Source: Sphagnum magellanicum (Eukaryota; Streptophyta; Sphagnopsida; Sphagnales; Sphagnaceae). Taken from it: DNA of 64,000 nt. Under the pieces are notes generated by a model. That model worked only from the letters and a program-made list of their open reading frames with translations, was not told the origin of the DNA and made no database searches. The stretch covers positions 17,362,501 to 17,426,500 of the forward strand of contig CM038925.1 of NCBI GenBank assembly GCA_021904315.1, given 5' to 3'. Of the stretch, positions 1 to 11,944 are shown piece by piece. Both the position numbers and the translations under genes were made by a program. The first letter of the stretch is position 1, and each line of letters begins with the position of its first letter.

Positions 1-283
1 GGGCTGTGGTGAGTCAAGTGAGTCCAAGGTTGCTCGTGGCTTGTCCTAACACTAAAAGTGTGCAGAATGAGTTATAACCAACTTGTTGGTTGGTTTTGGA
101 TGCAGGACCGAATAATTAAATAGCTTGTCCCTCTTCCTAGTCTAATCCCGGAGCTTTCAGCACGCCCCTCTCACCCCCCTTTAGTGCTGGAAGCTGGGAG
201 CGGCACCACGTTCCAACTATTTCCACTCTTTAACATAGTTGGACCCTTTTTGGGTCTAACAAGGAACTTGGGGGCGTGTCACA
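1..283 (+). mobile_element. 3' end of an LTR, truncated by the window edge
   Basis: The reverse complement of this stretch aligns by eye with the first ~290 bases of the LTR copies at 35894 and 61254. Shared landmarks are a GGGGGTGAGA-rich block, a GACTAGGAAGA block, the CCTGCAT block and the GACAAGCCACG block. The LTR ends at 283 in GTGTCACA, the same end that abuts the primer-binding site at 61253. The bases after 283 do not match a Met-tRNA primer-binding site, so this is a solo or truncated LTR, not the start of an intact element. The other LTR end lies outside the window. Confidence 0.75.
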
Positions 284-365
284 TCGCATGGTTGCAAAAT
301 GCAACCTAGATTTCTTTATAATCTTCCATGATATTTTGCATGGTTTCTTTTAATCGATCCATTGG

Positions 366-2676
366 TTACTCCATAGGAACATTTGAAGCTTGGGCTTGGA
401 ACACCCTCACATCATCAAGGGTTGAGATGTCATCATTCGGAGAAATGAACCCACCAATATTAATAACCCCCTCCCCATCAGTAATTTGGTTTAACCCTTT
501 ATCGTTGTCGATTGCATTGGAATCATTGTCCCACAAATGAAGGTTTGTGAACATCGCCTTGAATCCTACTCGGTTAGAATTGTAACATGTCCCACCATAA
601 TCAAGGATGATCTCCTTGGTGACATTTATGTGAGCCAAAATAATTGTTATTTGGTGCTTACATAAATTTCCACACAATGCCCATTCACATGTGCAGTTGG
701 TGTATTCCGTAATGAGTGTTTAACTTCATACATGTGGTTGGGAATCCCTTGGCTCATCACGGTCCAAACAACCTTAGATTCCAATGATGGCCATTTCACA
801 TTGGTGGCCAAAATCAACAATGCCTTTTCCACACTTGCCTATATGATGCACTCCAATACTTTGTTCTTTATGAACATGTGTTTGTTCATCTCCGACACAT
901 GCATATAATGCTAAGCCACAGTGGTTGTTAGCTGCCACACTAACTAGTCTATGCGTTGACCTCTAAACCCTTTTGTCTCAAGGGAAAACCATTGTTTCAA
1001 TGCACTGTGGTAAGACTCAATCGATGCTTGTGTGTCCTTGTTAGAATGTGACACCCATTGGAGTTTAATCTTTCACAAATTAAAAACCAAAGGGCCAATG
1101 ACATATTTAGGTAAGTAAATCTAGAACACTATGGATTCAACTAATAACAACAAAAAATAATGACATGGATAATTAAGTGCATGATGAATGCATACCAAGG
1201 ATGGGATAATAAGCCCAAAAATGTCATGTCCAAACATCTTTTAGTTTATGTTGTTCAAAACTAGCCATGACCTTTTCTCTCCCATTCGCCTTCAAGTCTT
1301 CAATGCTTTCACGAAGGTTAATCATCACATAATAACATGGAGGTCATCCAAAATTGTTCAATGCATTATCACATCCTTAATCTTCTCTAGTGCATGCACT
1401 TGCCATGCCTTTAGAACATGCCCCACACATATGTAAATCGGGACCATCTTTTCGCTCCAAACAAATCTATACAACCCAATAATGCATGTAATGGGAAAAA
1501 ATCACAATTACAAGTTGTACATCATGACTAAAAACACAAGTCATGAGGGTGTATTTGGAATGGAATATGGAATGTAATTGGTAGTCACCACAACACCACC
1601 AATTCTTGTGGGGCATCATCAATGATAAAACATGAAGGCTTCCAACCAAGCATCCTTGAAAGGAATTTAACTCTCAATGGGGTTAAACATTTTATCAAAT
1701 CATTTCGTGTTTGCTGGGAAATGATGATCCATGCAATTGGGATCCTTGTCTGATGTGAATCAAACATCATTAAAATGAATAGGTGGAGCTTCACATCATT
1801 ATTGCCAAAAGTTGTGTCCATTGAAATTGCCTTGTTACGCCCTTGTGTGAACATTGATTCCAATTGGATGAATGGTTGGATCCCAATGGTGAATGGTGCT
1901 TGAATCCCACCAACATTTGTCATTTCTTGGAAAAAAACATCATCCTAATGACTATATGCCCAAGTCCAAATTGAAATGGTGAGGTTGGTATGTAACCGCC
2001 AACTCCTTTCCTTGTGCATTTGGTCAAGATAGGCAATGTCACTTTGTCGAATGAAATCATTTTTTATCATGGGCTCCCTTGTGTTGATCTGTGCCCACCA
2101 AATCGCCTTGTGTTTGTTGTATATTTCTTTCACCATGCACCCCAAGCTCAATTGGGTCCAAATGTGGTCTTTAAAAGCTTGAGACATTTGGAAAGCATAT
2201 AGTGACATCCGAGCTATACATTCAAGATCATCTTGGCTATGTGTGGGTTCACCTTTAATGAGAATTTGGGCATAATGATAAAAGGATATTTCAACCACCT
2301 CCGGTCATACATATAATTGCTTGACTGAGAATGCTACCAAACAACCATGCTTGATGGAACTAGTATGGTTTGAGTCACCATGATCATCCTTTGAACCATA
2401 TCCGCATTCATACCTACATCACATTCAATTGATTAAAGTAAAACTGCATTCAAATTTTGTCTACTACTATATAACTCCCATAAATAACAAATGAATGCAA
2501 GGAATACCCATATGTGATACATACCAAGTATGCTCAAAGCAGTGTTGAATTGTGAGGTTTTTGACATCTTTTTGTGCATGAATGTTCTTGTGGATGTTCC
2601 ACTCCACTAAGGTATGTAGGTCGTTTTGTTCACCTTTCAGGAAATCTTGGACATGTGCATATGGGTTATATGCCAC
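366..2676 (-). mobile_element. Degenerate Mutator-like (MULE) transposase with SWIM zinc finger
   Basis: Pieces of one protein run right to left on the minus strand. 2298-1945 is an N-terminal MULE region (CIARMSLYAFQMSQAFKDHI). It ends at an in-frame TAG (1945-1947), and the same frame continues in 1923-1585 with the catalytic-core block SMDTTFGNNDVKLHLF and CFIIDDAPQEL, the DDE domain of MULE transposases. About 1060-900 encodes SIESYHSALKQWFSLETKG. Around 695-650 a SWIM finger is visible as CxC...LCKH, continuing to 366. The 2676-2467 piece (HKNIHAQKDVKNLTIQHCF) is probably the upstream part. Stops and frame changes break it in at least three places, so it is not functional. I did not find terminal inverted repeats. 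The family assignment is firm; the exact limits are not. Confidence 0.82.
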
Positions 2677-2679
2677 ATC

Positions 2680-3595
2680 AATGGATTTTTTGTTTGAACC
2701 CTGCAGTGTTCATCCTTAACCCACACCAATTCCACATTGAAAAATGACAATTTGGTTGGGTTTTGGACTTGTATACTTTGGGCCCTCAGAGTTCAACCCA
2801 TGTCTTTGACCTTCCTAGAAATGCACATGTGATGTAAACACCCACTACAAATGCCTTCAATATTCTAAGTCGACAATAAAACTAAAAATGTTGATTGCAT
2901 GATATATGCATGGTCATCATTAAATAAATGAATGGTGAAAGAAAGTCCCTAATTTGAATTGTTTTTATGATACCCATTATACTATAAATTGCAATAATGT
3001 CATTATCACAATCATGGGGTTTAAGGTTTTCTATACATGAATCACACAATTAAAACCACCAACCATGATGCCTAATGTTCAACTTCTAAACCCTATAAAA
3101 AAAAACATCACATTTTTTTTGGGCATCCAATTTTGCTTTCACAAAACAAAACCTATTGAAATAAACAATATGAAAAAGACATATAATTAATTATATGGTA
3201 CTTGTTATGTGAGGTATGGCATTGTCTTGGGATAGTCTGTTGGGTTTGCATCTCTTTATGTTATACACTAGAACCTTTGACCTTAAACCCCTAAATATTT
3301 GATGAGCAATGGGCATTGTGGACCCATCAAACATGTGTTTACACTTAAAACAAAAAATATAAATTATGTTGATGTAAATCTCCATACCCTATGTCCTAAA
3401 CTCACAATATACAATGGGGGTGGATGGTTAATGGTGAAGAGGGGGAAAACATAAATAAACAAACACCAATGTACAAATACATTATAATAAATAAATGCAT
3501 AAATAAATATACAATAAGCATATAATTATTTCATTCCTCGCATCTGGGTTAATTGACATTGACATTTCTCATGCTTGTGTGGTGTGTAGAACGTT
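2680..3595. other. Intergenic, nothing recognised
   Basis: AT-rich sequence with short ORFs only. A 64-codon minus-strand ORF (3385-3191) has no recognisable motif. Confidence 0.5.
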
Positions 3596-3596
3596 G

Positions 3597-3760
3597 GTAG
3601 GTGCGTAGGGGTAGACGGGCAGGTAGGTACGCAGATGGGTGGGCAGGTAGGTAGGTGGGGTTGAGACTAGGTCATTTGAAATATGTAAGTGAGAAGGAGG
3701 GTGAGAAAAAGAGTAGACTAGGGTGGGAGGTAGGTGGGTGTAGGGTGGGGTGTTATGCGG
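3597..3760 (+). repeat. G-rich degenerate GTAGGTGG/GGTA simple repeat
   Basis: Repeated GGTAGGT, GGGCAGGTAGG and GTGGG words give strong purine and G skew on the plus strand, ending in a short A run. There is no regular long period. Several GGG runs are close enough to allow quadruplex formation. Confidence 0.7.
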
Positions 3761-3946
3761 TCAGGTGGGTCCAAAAAAAATCCCAACATTTTTTCTTTGG
3801 AAGTCCAGGGGCTGAGAAGGCAGACAAAGGAAGTCAAACTGTGCTAGCCTAACTACCTTGGTCCAAGCTAGTTGGCACAGGGACAGGAAAAGACAGAAAA
3901 TCAGCACCCATCTACTGGACCGTCCATCCAAATGGTGCGTTCGTGA

Positions 3947-4652
3947 GTAATTGGGGTCAATTCGCCGCCCTGCCCGCCATTCACAGCCAGGGTTGTTTTT
4001 TTTCAAATTCCTCAAGTTGGTGCGCTGATGTGGATCCAATGTGGGGGTCAATTCGCCGCCCTGGCCGCCTTTCACAGCCAGGGTTTTTTTCTCAAATTCC
4101 TCAAGTTGGTGCACTGGCATGGATCCTAATGTGGGGATCAATTCGCCGCCCTGCCCGCCTTTCACAGCCCGGGTTGTTATTTTTCAAATTCCTCAAGTTG
4201 GTGCGCTGGTGTGGATCCAATGTGGGGGTCAATTCGCCGCCCTGGCCGCCTTTCACAGCCAGGGTTTTTTTTCTCAAATTCCTCAAGTTGGTGCGCTGAT
4301 GTGGATCCAATGTGGGGGTCAATTCGCCGCCCTGCCCGCCTTTCACGGCCAGGGTTGTTTTTGCCCAAATTCCTCAAGTTGGTGCCCTGCCCGCCCTGCC
4401 CGCCTTTCACGGCCAGGGTTCTTTTTGCCCAAATTCCTCAAGTTGGTGCACTGGCATGGATCCCATTGCGCGGGTCAATTCGCCGCCCGGGCCGCCTTTC
4501 ACAGCCAGGGTTGTTTTTTTCAAATTCCTCAAGTTGGTTCGCTGGTATGGATCCCAATGTGGGGGTCAATTCGCCGCCCTGGCCGCCTTTCACAGCCAGG
4601 GTTGTTTTTTTCAAATTCCTCAAGTTGGTGCACTGGTGTGGATCCCGAGCAT
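3947..4652 (+). repeat. GC-rich minisatellite, ~90-91-bp unit, eight copies
   Basis: The anchor TCAATTCGCCGCC recurs at 3957, 4048, 4138, 4229, 4319, 4475 and 4566, giving spacings of 91, 90, 91, 90, 156 and 91. The 156-base interval holds a full unit plus one shortened to about 66. Each unit runs GTCAATTCGCCGCCCTG, CCGCCTTTCACAGCCAGGG, a T run, CAAATTCCTCAAGTTGGTGC and a BamHI-type GGATCC. Units differ mainly in T-run length and in CTGG/CTGC. Overlapping ORFs of up to 204 codons cross the array in several frames on both strands. They are a by-product of the stop-poor GC-rich unit and a period near a multiple of three, and I do not call them genes. Confidence 0.95.
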
Positions 4653-5785
4653 TAGTTAGCATTAAATGACATCTGTCCTAGAATTGCTGTCTAAATCTAG
4701 CGACTTTGAACTCTTTTTCCTCAAAATATGGCGACTTTTAGGTAATTTTTCCAAAAAGGTCCTTCCTAGAATTTGCACTGACTTTTTTTTCTTTTTTTTT
4801 CTGGGGGTCTCCAGAGTGCGAAAATTTTCGACAAAAAAACCACTGGTCCCAACTAATCAAAAAGGTTGCAAAGTGTTTGAATACGACACTGCAACCTCCT
4901 CTTACGATGTCGATATGGCCTTAGGTAAAGTTATTATCGAAAGGGGCAGACGCCCAAGCCTAGGACCTCCAAGTAAGGAGGACTTCTAAAACCTCATTAA
5001 AAACTTTGCAGGTGTCAGTGCTGCATCGTGCACAGCCGCTGCATAGTTCTACCGCAGTCCTGATCAGCCTTTTTTTTTTTCATTTTTGGGCTGTGGTGTA
5101 GGTGGCAAAATTTTATAGTGGCTGGATACACCAGTCGCGAAAACACAAGAGTGTAGGGAAACCAGAGCTGCTGCTGCATCCACTGCCTTGATACGCTCTG
5201 TGGTGTCCTTCAGCTGCAAGGAAAGCTCAATCAAAAAAATAATTCAGTTTGAGTGCACGCTTGCACTGACAATCTCAGACTCTTCTCGTCTTTTTCCATC
5301 ATCGTCGCCACCACTGATCTCGGGGGTCTAAGGGCAGCTGTGAACACTGTCTGTGGATTAGGGTTATCTTCTGCCTATAGTCTGTGTACAACTCCTCATG
5401 TCACCTATTACTCAAAGTCTTAAGATATCGTTTAAGATCTGGAATAACGTGGCCTCATGAGCGTCCAGTATTTCTGGCCGGCACTTAAGGCTGCCTCCTC
5501 AAAAATTGGTGGCTACTGTCACTGTTATCAAAGTGCCCTTGGGCAACTCAATAAAACAACAAATAGTTATGACTAGCGACTATGCATCATGCTCAATGTA
5601 TATGATGTGGCTACTTAATCTGAAACTCAATTGCATTAAGGTTATGGATACAAGATTCCTCTTCAAAATCTGGCGACAAAGTCACTATGCTCATTGCTGC
5701 GTTTTTCAACCTGCAACCTGAATTGTCAAAAATATCCAACACCTGCAACCCTATTCATATCATCAAACCAAGAGGCAAATCGAAC
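4653..5785. other. Intergenic after the minisatellite; one unassigned ORF
   Basis: A plus-strand ORF at 4666-4989 (107 codons) has a non-repetitive C-terminal half (KVFEYDTATSSYDVDMALGK) that could be a relic exon. I do not recognise it, and its N-terminal half is poly-Phe from a T run. The rest holds T runs and no motif I can name. Confidence 0.4.
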
Positions 5786-5789
5786 TTCT

Positions 5790-6784
5790 TTATCCTTCAT
5801 ACTGACCCTGACCATGTGAATTGCCTACATTTGTCCATAAGTCATAACTAGCTTGGTATGGAAAATTCTCTAGTGCGAAGAACTTCTGAAAATACATAGC
5901 AACAAGCTCCAAATGAGGATTCAAGTGATTCTGTAGCTTGTTCTTCAAGAAAGAAACTAAGCTAATACTCAATAGAACCTAGGACATGGATCATGGCAAT
6001 CTCTACCAACTTCAAGTATTTTGGAAAAAAGTGTGCCAATAGCTGTGATGCATGGATCACTCGCCAAAACCTTGTGACAAGATTTACAAGGATTGGGTTA
6101 GTCTTGTCCGTTGCAAGGGCCACAACTTCAACCATGGCTTGAGTAGCATTAAACTTCATTGTCAACTTGAAAAGACCTTGTTAAACATCCAACTCCCATG
6201 TTGAAAGAATATGAAAAACCATGGGAGCATCCCTAGATTGTCCACAAAGACATGGGGTGCAATAAAATCCCTTCAAAACCTCCAAATGTCAAGGGAATGT
6301 CATCTCTGCATTCACTTGTAACCAATATTGGGGACAATAACCCCCATGACATCCAAAATTGCTTGTTCAAGAAATTGAACATCTAACTTAGCAATCAACC
6401 CTATTGTTGCCTCTATTAATCAATAAACAAGACTAAATGTCAAACATAAGAAACCCAAGGTAAATGAAAGGGTTAGGCTCATAGATTTGCATCACAAAAA
6501 CCAATTTTGCCACATACTAAATTCTAATTAATCAAGAAAAAACCCTAAATACAACTATGGTATGAACCGATGATAACAACTTTTGCCATTTTCAGCAAGG
6601 GTAGACACTTATGTCTTTCAGCTTTCAACAGTTGCACTACATGTGCAAATGATGCTTGTGTGACATGCAACATACCACATGTTGATTGGCAAATTTCACC
6701 CCAATGTGTCCATGTCTTTTCACCATTGATAACAAATGCAAGATGCTCAATTCTAGTTGTGTTGTAATTCATTACCCATTTCAT
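5790..6784 (-). mobile_element. hAT-family transposase remnant (C-terminal dimerisation region)
   Basis: On the minus strand, 6784-6545 encodes NYNTTRIEHLAFVINGEKTW and HWGEICQ. 6165-5962 ends in KLVEIAMIHVLGSIE, and 5972-5790 encodes SLVSFLKNKLQNHLNPHLEL followed by FFALENFPYQASYDLW. This order and wording match the C-terminal part of plant hAT transposases. At about 5965 the conserved stretch after GSIE, where hAT proteins carry an acidic ERTFS-type block, is deleted and the frame changes. A lesion in the dimerisation domain should abolish function. No N-terminal BED finger or TIR was seen. Confidence 0.72.
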
Positions 6785-7106
6785 ATGGATTTAGGTATGG
6801 TCATTTTGTAACAACCCTTTGAAGGACCAAAATCCATCACTAGAGAAAGAAGAGGCGATGTCACAATAAGACTATATAACTGTCCCTAGTAGACCTTCAT
6901 TATAGCTATGAAGTCACAAATGAAAAGATCCTTCCTTTGAGCAAATTTTAGGAAGGACTACATGGTCTCCATCAACAATAAGACACGTGCAAGTCCCAAT
7001 AGCAAATGTATGCTACAAAGTAGGCCCAAGTTTGCCTATCAATAACAGTTAATTCATATATAACCACAAAAACAAATTAAACATCTGAAAAACATCATGA
7101 ACATTT

Positions 7107-7640
7107 GCAAAATCCATACAAATAATCACTTTGAAGCAAATCATAACCAATAACATCTACCTAGATGATTCCAAAATCTACATCTGCATAATAACCATTG
7201 TAAACATGTACAAAGTTTCACAATATGAATCAAATGTTTAATTGATTATTCCAAATGGGTATTAGCCCTTGGAAAATACTTACAAAATTTGTAAAAGCAA
7301 TTTCAAAATCTATAAATGCATAACAATTCCATTGTAAACATGTATAAGTTCCCAAGTATGAATTAACTATTCAATTGACTATTCCAAATGGGTATTAAAG
7401 TCCTTGGAAAATACTATAAACTGTACAAAAACATTTCCAAAGTCTATAGATGCATAACACACATTATTCAAATATGTACAAAGTTTCCAAGTGCGAATCA
7501 CATGTTCAATAGAGTATTCCAAATGGGTATTAAAGCCCTAGAAAATACTTACAGACTTTACAAAAACATATCCAAAGTTTGTAAATGCATAACAACCACT
7601 ATAAACAAGTATATTGTTTCCAAACATGAATAAAATGCAC
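7107..7640 (+). repeat. ~134-bp AT-rich tandem repeat, about 3.5 copies
   Basis: The word CCAAATGGGTATTA recurs at 7251, 7384 and 7519 (spacings 133 and 135). It is followed each time by TTGGAAAATACT or CTAGAAAATACT, an AACATTTCCAAAGTCTATA-like block and GCATAACA, then ACAAAGTTTCCAAGTATGAAT. Copies are diverged. Short ORFs crossing the array are artefacts. Confidence 0.85.
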
Positions 7641-8339
7641 ACAAATTAGTTCATACTTCAAGTGCTCTTGATGTGTAGTGATATTGCATGTATGCATTTT
7701 AATGCACTATTCAGTGGAAAAACCATAATAAAATATATATAGTTCACGAATGTGTGAAATATGAGATTGGAAATTCAATGGTCATAGGGTGTGCATCATA
7801 ATAAGCCATTACCCTTAATTCACTATCATGCATTTTTTGTGAATATATGTCATGAAAGATTAGTGTGGGGGAGTTTTTTTTATAGTTTTTAGGGCTTGAA
7901 CATTCCCATCTTAACAATTAAAGATTGCTGAACATTTAATGTGGGTATTCACAAATAGTAATACTCGCACTACTAATGAACGTGATTTCGTAATTTGGAC
8001 CCACATTTGCACTATGGAGGTATTACAAGCTTATATAATGTATCAATACTTGCACAATACCCACACCCAATGTGGCACCATGCTTCATGTTTATATGAAG
8101 GGTATTACATGTGCACCAATCTAGTCTAATGACATTGAAATACCTCAATAGTATTTAAACAAATAGGTTATTTGCCATTTGACCTAAGGATATTGCATTC
8201 GATTTTTGTAGCCAAGTTGGGGTACTTCCATATCAATAGTTGCAAGCTTCTTCACACAAAATGAATCATTTGGACACTCTTCAAGATATTGCATGCATGT
8301 TGGGGTGATTAGTGCCATTGCAATACATGCATTCATGTT
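7641..8339. other. Intergenic, nothing recognised
   Basis: No coding signature on either strand. A 61-codon ORF at 7939-8124 lacks any motif. Confidence 0.5.
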
Positions 8340-9190
8340 CAGTAGTGGGCTTTGTTGCACTATGCCAAAATATATATTATTTAATATAACACAAATATAT
8401 TAATCATTATTACATTAATATTTATTATTTTATATGTATAATGTAATATAATAATTATATATAGGTTTATTCTATTACTTTTCATCTAATGAATGGTCAA
8501 ATTACATATAGAAGATATGTAATTTCTAAATTATTTTAAATATTTATATATAATCATAAATGATTTCAAATTAGATTTTACATATTTAAAATAATTATTT
8601 CAGTATTTTGAAATAATAATTTATTATCAATATATTTTAAAAATATATTGATAGTTTATACTTTATAATCTAGTCTAATTAAATGATTTTTTCTCTTAAA
8701 TAATAAATTATTCAATAAATTGTATTCGAATTTATAATTAAACTGAAATTCTAAAAAGAATATTCAAATTTTAATTTTGGTTCATGAATTTTTTTAATTA
8801 TTTAATTTTTTCAATTAATATTATTTCAAAAAAATGACATGGTTATTGTAGATCTGTAATTTATGGTTAGATAAAGATTTAAAATAGTCTTAAAATTATA
8901 TTTCCTCTATATATTATATATTATAATGATGTTAACAAATAAATTATAAAAAATATTTGGTCAATAAAATGTTAAATTTAGATTATTTTAAATATGTAAA
9001 TTTTAATTTGAAATAATTTATGATTAGAGATAATAAATATTACTTGAATAATTTCAAACTTAATGATTACATGTTTTAAATAAAATTTTAATTATTCATT
9101 GGAGAAAAATAAGAAATAAAAATATTTTAATTTACATGATCATGTTGTTAAAGAAAATTTGTCACCAAAATTGTCCTATTTTGGGAATGT
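8340..9190. repeat. Very AT-rich block with a perfect 29-bp palindrome
   Basis: An abrupt change to TA/AT-dominated DNA with almost no open frames. At 8625-8653 two 14-base arms (TATCAATATATTTT and its complement) flank one A. There is no transposase and no clear TIR or target duplication around the block. It could be a matrix-attachment-like region or the gut of an old transposon. Confidence 0.6.
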
Positions 9191-9957
9191 CTATTTCATG
9201 AATCTCTACCATTCATGGGCTTTACAAATAGTAAAGCAGAAATTGAAAGTTATCATGAACCTAAACATCAGCAGATCACCAGTTTAATGGGCCGAGGTTC
9301 TTGCACCTACCTACTCTTTGAAATGGAGGAGAGATTTTACACCTATAGGTGGGCAAAAGATCCTGCCACTCTTCTAGAGAGGAGGCATAATATCCCTACT
9401 AGAAAGAACCCTCCTTTCTAGGAAGGGTATTCTTTGATATTAGAATATAGGTGCCCTTCAAATACATTAGGAAATCTCGGTAGGAAAACTCTCCAGTGTC
9501 TTATGGCCCCAAGAGTGGGATACCACTAACTGAGGGCCTGTTCCAAGGACCATGTTGGCATCACCCTAGATTTTTCAGGACCTCACAGGGATTAAGGGCT
9601 ATTTTAAACAAGGGTCCAAGGTCCAGCGACCAATGAATTCAAGCAATCTTATTCGTTGAAAGCTTTAAATTGGTCCCAAGGCCTTTAGACAAGGGTCCAA
9701 GACCAAAAAGTGGCAAATTGAGGTTAAACCTACATGGAACCTGTTTTGGAGGGAAAATCAATTGGTTCGGACCAAAAAACATTGCTAAAAAAGGAGAGCC
9801 CCTGATTTGGAGAACCAAGAATCAGGCTAGGGACAAAGGTACAGTTCAGCTCCAGGATTCAATTTGGTTCAAATCAGTCCAAATTGGTTCCTAGGAAATT
9901 GGACCCTGGACCCTCGTCCAAAGTGTGTATTCTTATAAATGCATAAAAAGGCTGTCA
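9191..9957. other. Intergenic, nothing recognised
   Basis: Base composition returns to ordinary. Small ORFs at 9215-9421 and 9670-9894 have no recognisable motif. GGGTCCAAG-type words recur at about 9605, 9693 and 9905, hinting at a decayed repeat. Confidence 0.4.
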
Positions 9958-9965
9958 GTTAGCAC

Positions 9966-10313
9966 CAGTGTTGGGCGGTTCTTTGAATATTTAAAGAACC
10001 ACCAGTTTCAGTTCTTTAAATATTGCAGAATCAAAGAACTGTCGGTTCGCATTCTTTGAAAAACATTCGAGACCAAAGAACTGACAGTCATGGTTATTTC
10101 AAAAACCTCAAAGAATCCACAGTTTTCATGAAATAACAGGTAAAGACCCGGAAGTTCTTTGGCCCCGTTCATTGACTTTTCAGATTTTTTAAGGAACCAC
10201 GGTTACATATTAATATCAGTTCTTTGACTTTTTGTAACTGTCAGGTAAGTGTATATACCTGGGTTGATAATTGACAGGTATCTGTCCCTCATTTTAAGAA
10301 CCACCCAACACTA
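9966..10313 (+). mobile_element. Complete 348-bp hAT-type MITE with 8-bp target duplication
   Basis: The left end CAGTGTTGGGCGGTTCTT and the right end, read in reverse as TAGTGTTGGGTGGTTCTT, form an inverted repeat with only two differences in 18 bases. They are flanked by a perfect 8-bp direct repeat GTTAGCAC (9958-9965 and 10314-10321). Eight-base target duplications and a (C/T)AGTG-type end are hallmarks of hAT elements. The interior holds many copies of TTCTTTGA and AAAGAAC, as in subterminal repeats, and no ORF, so the element depended on a transposase in trans. Confidence 0.93.
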
Positions 10314-10321
10314 GTTAGCAC

Positions 10322-10860
10322 CTCCATGAAGACCTGCATCATATTTTTCAATGTAAACATAGGCCACCTTAGCATATAGGAGAAGGTTTTGAAAACAGGC
10401 ACTTCCAGATTTGAGGTCGCATCCTGAGGCCGAGAGGTCAGGGGAAGGGGCCAAAAATCCAGAAGGGACTGGTTTCAAAACCTTCCCTTACGCAAAGACC
10501 AGCGTGATTTTTCTTTCTGCTTCCTTCTATGAACAAGGGGTGTGTTGCACTGTGGCCTTGCCGTTTACATTAAAAAGTATCTTAAGGCAAAAAATGACTT
10601 ATGGAAACTCAAATATTTCACCATGCAAAGATATAATCTTCAAAATATCCTCTAAAAGAAACCAAAATCCTTCAAGATATTATCTCTCTATAGCTAATCT
10701 CAAGTTTCAACACAAGCCAAAATATCATCTTTCAAACATCCTCAAATAAAAATAGACCTACTACCTAGGGCCCAAAATCCCTTAAGCTACTACACTTTAT
10801 AACAAATCTGAACACAATATCCCTACCTTGGTAGGCAAGGCCAATAAAGACAAAAAGTGA
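10322..10860. other. Intergenic, nothing recognised
   Basis: Short ORFs on both strands (for example 10411-10749 plus) have no recognisable domain. Confidence 0.4.
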
Positions 10861-10879
10861 TAAAATAGGGAAAAGGATG

Positions 10880-11030
10880 CAAATATGCAAAAGATAAAGT
10901 ACTGAGTTTGAAAACTGTAACTTCTGAAATGTGGAAGGCCCAATACAGCCTGCTGGGCAGGCTGTGTTGTGCCTTCCACAATGCTGAAGGTACAATTTTC
11001 AATTACTTAGCAATTTTCAGGCCAGGGAGT
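10880..11030. repeat. Long palindrome with a 49-bp near-perfect hairpin core
   Basis: The core 10931-10953 and 10957-10979 are inverted copies of 23 bases with two mismatches and a 3-base TGG loop; the inner nine and outer eight pairs are perfect. Outward, the flanks keep matching in inverted order with more differences (TTTGAAAACTGTAACTTC on the left against GAAGGTACAATTTTCAA on the right). The whole can therefore fold into a stem of at least ~45 bp per side. It is GC-rich in the middle. It may be a foldback transposon relic or a small-RNA hairpin. No target duplication was found. Confidence 0.85.
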
Positions 11031-11059
11031 ATCCTGAAAACACAAAGGAGAAAATCAAG

Positions 11060-11940
11060 CTGGTCTTTACTACCTAGCAGAATGTTTTGGAGGCATTTTC
11101 ATAAAAAGGACTCCCAGTTTGCCTTGAGAAAGGGCACACCCACTTTGTTTTTTTGAAATTCGTCACTTTTTTCTGAGATATCCACCAGGTATCATGGATA
11201 AAATAGAAAAAAAAAATCAACGCAGGCGTAACCTCAGTAAAGCCCTCAGCTGTGAGCTAAACCCACAATCAACTTCGCCTTGTGCGTACCTTCATCCACA
11301 GAAAGCCCATGGCCTAGGGTCGACTCTTTGGAACAAACAATGACAAAACGCACGCCGGTCCTGACTCAGGTCGACTACTGTCTTCTACGAAATTATATAT
11401 ATATATATATATATATATTAGTGTAGCCTGTGCCATTGGCCCAAGTGTTACCACATCCTCAACTGATTTTTCCTTCCAAAACCTGGTTTGACCCACTTTA
11501 ATTTGTGTGAAAAAGGTTTTGATTCCCAGTTATTGCGTCATGCAAGTGTCAAAGCATTTTGTATACGTCATCCTAAATATTTCAAACCGGGTGTACGGAG
11601 CGTGACATCATATCCCTTTTTTGGTGTTAGAAAAACCCATGTGTCTTTTTGAAGAACATTCATGTTCTATTTAAACCACCATGGCCTAACCTTGGAATTT
11701 ATGCAATTGCAAACCAACGTTATCTAGCCTCCATCCAGAGGATTCTCTGTGCTACAAATTGCCTTACATTCTTGTCACTTTTATTGTCATGTCTAAATGT
11801 TATTTAGATCAGTATTGAAGAGTATATTGTAAGTTCAATTTGGTAGGGAATAAGTGTGAACCAATAAAAGGGTGGGCAACGTGAATGTTATATGATAACT
11901 AGTCTTATATGAACACCATATTGACAACCTCTTGCTAGAA
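11060..11940. other. Upstream region of the P450; includes a (TA)n microsatellite at 11394-11419
   Basis: The (TA)13 run is uninterrupted. Nothing coding was seen. The part nearest the gene holds a CCAATAAAAG word at about 11860 that could act as a CCAAT element. Confidence 0.55.
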
Positions 11941-11944
11941 GGGC

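Noticed and set aside
3943-4669. Long overlapping ORFs (up to 204 codons) on both strands
   Set aside because: They lie inside the 90-bp minisatellite and are repeats of one unit read in different frames; there is no start context or unique domain.
7107-7640. CRISPR-like spaced repeats
   Set aside because: The repeat is a contiguous ~134-bp tandem unit without unique spacers, in a plant-type nuclear sequence.
9215-9894. Two small plus-strand ORFs as candidate peptides upstream of the MITE
   Set aside because: No motif, and codon use does not differ visibly from the flanking non-coding DNA.
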